From assembly GCA_964544475.1 (NCBI GenBank), contig CAZJBS010000010.1, positions 37,054-101,053 on the forward strand: 64,000 nucleotides of DNA. Direction: 5' to 3'. Below the pieces are notes generated by a model, which saw nothing but the letters and a program-made list of their open reading frames with translations, was not told where the DNA came from and searched no databases. Each line of letters starts with the position of its first letter. Position 1 is the stretch's first letter. This DNA comes from CAZJBS01 sp964544475. Its GTDB lineage: Bacteria > CLD3 > SB21. Of the stretch, positions 61,801 to 64,000 are shown piece by piece. Made by a program: the position numbers and the translations under genes.

Positions 61801-62016
61801 TTCACGGGCCAGCATGAAATGGAACTCATCATGGCGATTCACAACACCACGCCGCCGCACATTGATTCGCCCTATCTGGATGGGGTGGAACGTGTGATCG
61901 CGAAGGCTCTGCAGAAAGATGTGCAGGCGCGGTATCAGAATGCCCTGGAGATGCTTGGAGATTTGGACGCGCTGGACAAGGCGCTCGAGAAGAAACCGAC
62001 TCCCGGAAAGAAATAA
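58837..62016 (+). CDS. Propeller/Y_Y_Y receptor fused to a Hanks-type Ser/Thr kinase
   Basis: 1059 residues from ATG 58837 (GGAGG 6 bases upstream). Signal peptide or anchor, then about 640 residues of Reg_prop repeats (LQDRLGNIWFTAAGGL, VEDDHGNIWIGTLGGGL, MEDSRGRVWVSTMGNGV, LQEDSLGRLWIGTTKG) forming two periplasmic propellers, a Y_Y_Y domain (FQVTGIQWSAEKDLLYRFRLEGFD), a transmembrane helix (about 748-770) and a cytoplasmic kinase: LGEGGMGRVYKAW, VALKVI, VIHRDLKSDNIML (about 909), IMDFGLAKS, AYMSPEQ. All catalytic residues are present. In most propeller receptors of this kind the output is a histidine kinase; here it is a Ser/Thr kinase. Confidence 0.92.
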   Translation: MPWRKWWRVIWFVVLAHSAIHAQKYAFRTYTTADGLLPFAAERMLQDRLGNIWFTAAGGLTMYNGKVFRTFTTDEGLGDNACRALVEDDHGNIWIGTLGGGLSRVRRHELGEYDVRTYTTADGLPHNAVLSVAKAPDGAVWIGTKNGVARLDVDTLGVVRDVKTSLPGTTFDRILLRRDGTALFGDTHGVLHWSGGVLSGSQRIFPENAAGINGLAEDTQGRIWISAFRGGVKRLRWNNGRFSEEAIPTLPALQSPVYDLSIDVRDRVWISTFGQGLSGLDGPSVRRYDQSNGLPEASVVTAFVDREDNLWISTANSGLCKWVNSPFLFFDRATGLSGNFVLDVLQDRTGNYWFTCYEAGAVRYDGRLFQSVADRDGLSARNVYALMEDSRGRVWVSTMGNGVYVGENGRFKPFFKGHTLLTDVLVMFEDRAKNIWFGTDAYGVVRYSPQGQWTQFGTDQGLAGQRVFSIMQDRRGRIWFGCGQPTRMKEAGGVSYWDPERDLKNLNPFITYSATRDFPSNLVNVVYQDRQGMIWAGTRHHGLLQFDGASWTAFTKKDGLVSNTVMALQEDSLGRLWIGTTKGVNLWDGRHMATFTTRHGLINDEVYENAIWCDRRGDIWLGTAGGVCQVQVRKLTAAQSPPMVYADRIRAGGTAVSEAALAGLSHRQNSLDFQVTGIQWSAEKDLLYRFRLEGFDTDWPEPTTRDFVSYTNLEPGRYVLAVQALSRTTGASSAVLNIPFVINPAYWQTWWFRLVVLVVAFVTIPIAYRYVRRSYDQFQQWRRTRVIAHYRIREFLGEGGMGRVYKAWDTRRRQVVALKVIRENLEQSSDGVKRFLKEAEIGQSLNHPNIIRVFDAGRFEKTRYLAMEYVEGITLKTYIAQRGKVEQKEALTIAQQVLSGLQTIHAQFVIHRDLKSDNIMLEKDGVVKIMDFGLAKSRMLSSIMDRGQLVGTLAYMSPEQTIGKSVDHRSDIYAVGVILYEMVYGEMPFTGQHEMELIMAIHNTTPPHIDSPYLDGVERVIAKALQKDVQARYQNALEMLGDLDALDKALEKKPTPGKK

Positions 62017-62204
62017 CTTTCTCGCCATCGTATCCACCTAAGGGTGGTGTTACAGAGCGGTCCTGGAAAGACGCCGAACGAATCCGTGTTCTTGCCATAA
62101 TCAATAATCCGTCCTCCGGCCATCTCCATCTGGCCCTTGAAGGCCCGACTTCAAATGACTATATTGCCCGAGAACGTCCCGCAATTTCCCTCAACGAATG
62201 TGAC

Positions 62205-63941
62205 ATGATCCGTCTTGCCGACAGCATCAGGGACATCCAGAAGAAACTGGACGATTCCTTCAAAGACCTCGGGAAAAAATTTTCCGACGGCAGCGCTTCG
62301 GTGGCCGCCGGGGACCTTGCCGCGACCGAAAAGCTTCTCTCGGACCTGTTTCGCCTGTTCGTCGAACGCCAGCGTCAAATCAACCAGGACCTCGGTCGTT
62401 TGGAGACCGATGTTCAGAAATTCGAGGCGCAATTCCGGGACGAAGTGATGGAAAAGGAACAGTTCAAAGCGCTGTACCATTCCGGCATGGCGTTTTCGAC
62501 GTCCACGGAATTGCAGGGTTTGATCGAATTTGCGATGGATCAGATGACCTATCATCTGCGGGCGGATCGCGGTTTTCTCATCCTGATCAACGAAGGCGGC
62601 GAGCGCGAATTCTTTGTTCACAAGAATTTTGACGGCGACAAAATCGACGATCCCTCGAGTGAAGTCAGCCATTCGGTGATCGCCAAAACCCTGGACATCA
62701 TGAAACCCGTGAAAGTGGACGACGATTCGCTCACCGAATCGGTCATGAAACAGGGCAGTTTCATACGACTGGGTTTGCGCTCGGTTTTGTGCGTGCCCAT
62801 CATTCACCGCAAACGGCTTTTGGGCGTCGTGTATCTCGATCGGAGAGAGGATTCGTCCGGGTTTACGGAGCAGGATCTGGCGTTTCTCATCGCGTTTTCA
62901 CGGCAGATCGCCTACCGGGTGAATGAACTGAAGGAAATGAACCGCGTCCAAACCGAATACGAATCGCGGGATCGGCACCGGCTGCAGGCGCTTCGCGAAC
63001 GGTACAATTTTTCCGAGTTGATCGGCACAAGTCCCCGGCTGGTCGAAGTGCTGGAGGTTGCCGGCAAGGTGGCGGCGACGGACGCGACGGTGATGATACT
63101 CGGTGAAAGCGGCGTTGGCAAGGAACTCGTGGCCCGTGCCATCCATTTCAACAGCGAACGGTACGAGCAGAAATTCATCGCCATCAACTGCGGCGCCATT
63201 CCCGGCGATCTGCTCGAGTCGGAACTCTTCGGATACGAGGCGGGCGCATTCACCGGCGCGGTCAAAACCAAAATCGGCAAGTTTGAAACAGCCCACCGGG
63301 GGACGCTTTTCCTGGATGAAATCGCCGAAATGTCCGTGAACCTCCAGGCCAAGTTGTTGCGCGTGCTTCAAACGCATGAAATCGAGCGGCTCGGCAGCAC
63401 CGATGTGCGCAAGATCGACATCCGGATCATTGCGGCGACGAACAAGGAACTTGGGCGGCTGGTGAAGGAGGGGAAATTCCGCGAGGATTTGTACTACCGC
63501 CTCAAGGTCGTGGAGATCACGATGCCGCCATTGCGGGAACGCCGGGAGGACGTCGGCCTTTTGGTGCGTCATTTCATCGCCAAGTACGGCGAATCCAGGG
63601 TTGTGGATATCAATGACGATGCGCTGGATGTGTTGGAGAATTATCGATGGGACGGCAACGTGCGCGAGTTGGAGAACGTGATTCAGCGCGCGGTCGTGCT
63701 GGCTTCGACGGCCGTCATCCAACTGGTCGATCTGCCGCATGAGATTGTCAAGGAATCCGAGGGCGGCTACAAACTGAGAAAGGACCTGACCCTGGACGAG
63801 GCGGAATCGGATTTCCGGAAGTACTACCTCATCCGGACCCTGCGCAAGGTGAACAACAACAAAACCAAGGCCGCCGAAATCCTCGGCGTCAATCGAACGC
63901 ACTTCCTGAAAATGCTCAACCAGCTGGGTATTACGGACTGA
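62205..63941 (+). CDS. GAF-domain sigma-54-dependent transcriptional activator
   Basis: 578 residues: N-terminal coiled coil (about 1-80), GAF domain (about 85-240, VLCVPIIHRKRLLGVVYLDRR), AAA+ domain with GESGVGKE, intact GAFTGA (about 346) and GTLFLDEIAEM, and a C-terminal Fis-type helix-turn-helix (NKTKAAEILGVNRTHFLKMLNQLGI). It opens sigma-54 promoters in response to a GAF ligand or partner. It follows the receptor kinase by 188 bases on the same strand, which makes it a candidate target of that kinase. The remaining 63942-64000 is AT-rich with no gene. Confidence 0.94.
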   Translation: MIRLADSIRDIQKKLDDSFKDLGKKFSDGSASVAAGDLAATEKLLSDLFRLFVERQRQINQDLGRLETDVQKFEAQFRDEVMEKEQFKALYHSGMAFSTSTELQGLIEFAMDQMTYHLRADRGFLILINEGGEREFFVHKNFDGDKIDDPSSEVSHSVIAKTLDIMKPVKVDDDSLTESVMKQGSFIRLGLRSVLCVPIIHRKRLLGVVYLDRREDSSGFTEQDLAFLIAFSRQIAYRVNELKEMNRVQTEYESRDRHRLQALRERYNFSELIGTSPRLVEVLEVAGKVAATDATVMILGESGVGKELVARAIHFNSERYEQKFIAINCGAIPGDLLESELFGYEAGAFTGAVKTKIGKFETAHRGTLFLDEIAEMSVNLQAKLLRVLQTHEIERLGSTDVRKIDIRIIAATNKELGRLVKEGKFREDLYYRLKVVEITMPPLRERREDVGLLVRHFIAKYGESRVVDINDDALDVLENYRWDGNVRELENVIQRAVVLASTAVIQLVDLPHEIVKESEGGYKLRKDLTLDEAESDFRKYYLIRTLRKVNNNKTKAAEILGVNRTHFLKMLNQLGITD

Positions 63942-64000
63942 TCTTTTTTGAATGGAAAATTGAGAATTGAGAATTACAAATTCGGATTACGAATTATGAA

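Noticed and set aside
1..64000. tRNA or rRNA genes
   Set aside because: No cloverleaf-like sequence with a TTCGA-type T-loop and acceptor stem, and no rRNA core sequence, was noticed in the gaps; a covariance search would be needed to exclude a tRNA.

Overview
This window looks like a metagenome-assembled contig (a run of exactly 100 N at 44404-44503) from an uncultured bacterium of the FCB superphylum (KSB1/Calditrichota/Zixibacteria-like). The evidence is a type IX secretion locus (PorU-like C25 peptidase, PorV-like barrel, cargo with a C-terminal sorting domain), the futalosine menaquinone gene mqnC, LptG/MurJ envelope genes of a diderm, and a seven-plus-propeller sensor protein. No rRNA, tRNA, CRISPR array or phage module was seen.

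Layout. 1-5.5 kb: a TetR-controlled TolC efflux operon (TolC is cut by the window edge), the arsenosugar pair arsS plus its AhpD-like partner, a CoA-binding protein, a methyltransferase and nth. 5.7-19.2 kb: a long minus-strand run, porU, porV, M6-like T9SS cargo, flippase, rnr, lptG. 19.3-22.9 kb: small envelope or unknown proteins, mqnC and a SpoIID-like lipoprotein. 22.9-28.9 kb: minus-strand ychF-aroB-LON-domain-murJ-NtrC-like operon.

29.2-41.4 kb is an accessory island that reads as an integron gene-cassette array without an integrase in view (CALIN type). Most genes lie on the plus strand, one or two per cassette, separated by attC-like sites. Several cassettes begin with a sequence that is mirrored, for 17-24 nt, just upstream of and including the R'' box of their own attC. 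The cargo includes a NACHT/STAND NTPase, a coupled pair with a HEPN-type motif, a DUF6338 membrane protein, a DinB-like protein, a DUF433/DUF5615 (PIN-like) pair, a reversed AbrB/Doc pair and several unknown proteins. This is typical stress and defence cargo. Some attC sites are damaged, so cassettes have fused, and REP-like repeats have invaded the right half.

41.5-64 kb returns to housekeeping DNA: an NlpC/CHAP-like protein with a DUF2914 domain, rho with a clear promoter and terminator, a 112-bp tandem hairpin repeat, etfBA, a DUF2442 gene beside a broken DUF4160, and a respiratory operon (Rieske, cytochrome b6-type, two CydA-like membrane proteins, one carrying a haem c domain). Then come two exporters, a secreted pair with a large PQQ-like propeller protein, a homocysteine methyltransferase, and a propeller-Y_Y_Y receptor fused to a Hanks-type Ser/Thr kinase followed by a GAF sigma-54 activator. 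Identifications rest on motif recognition by eye; no database search was run.
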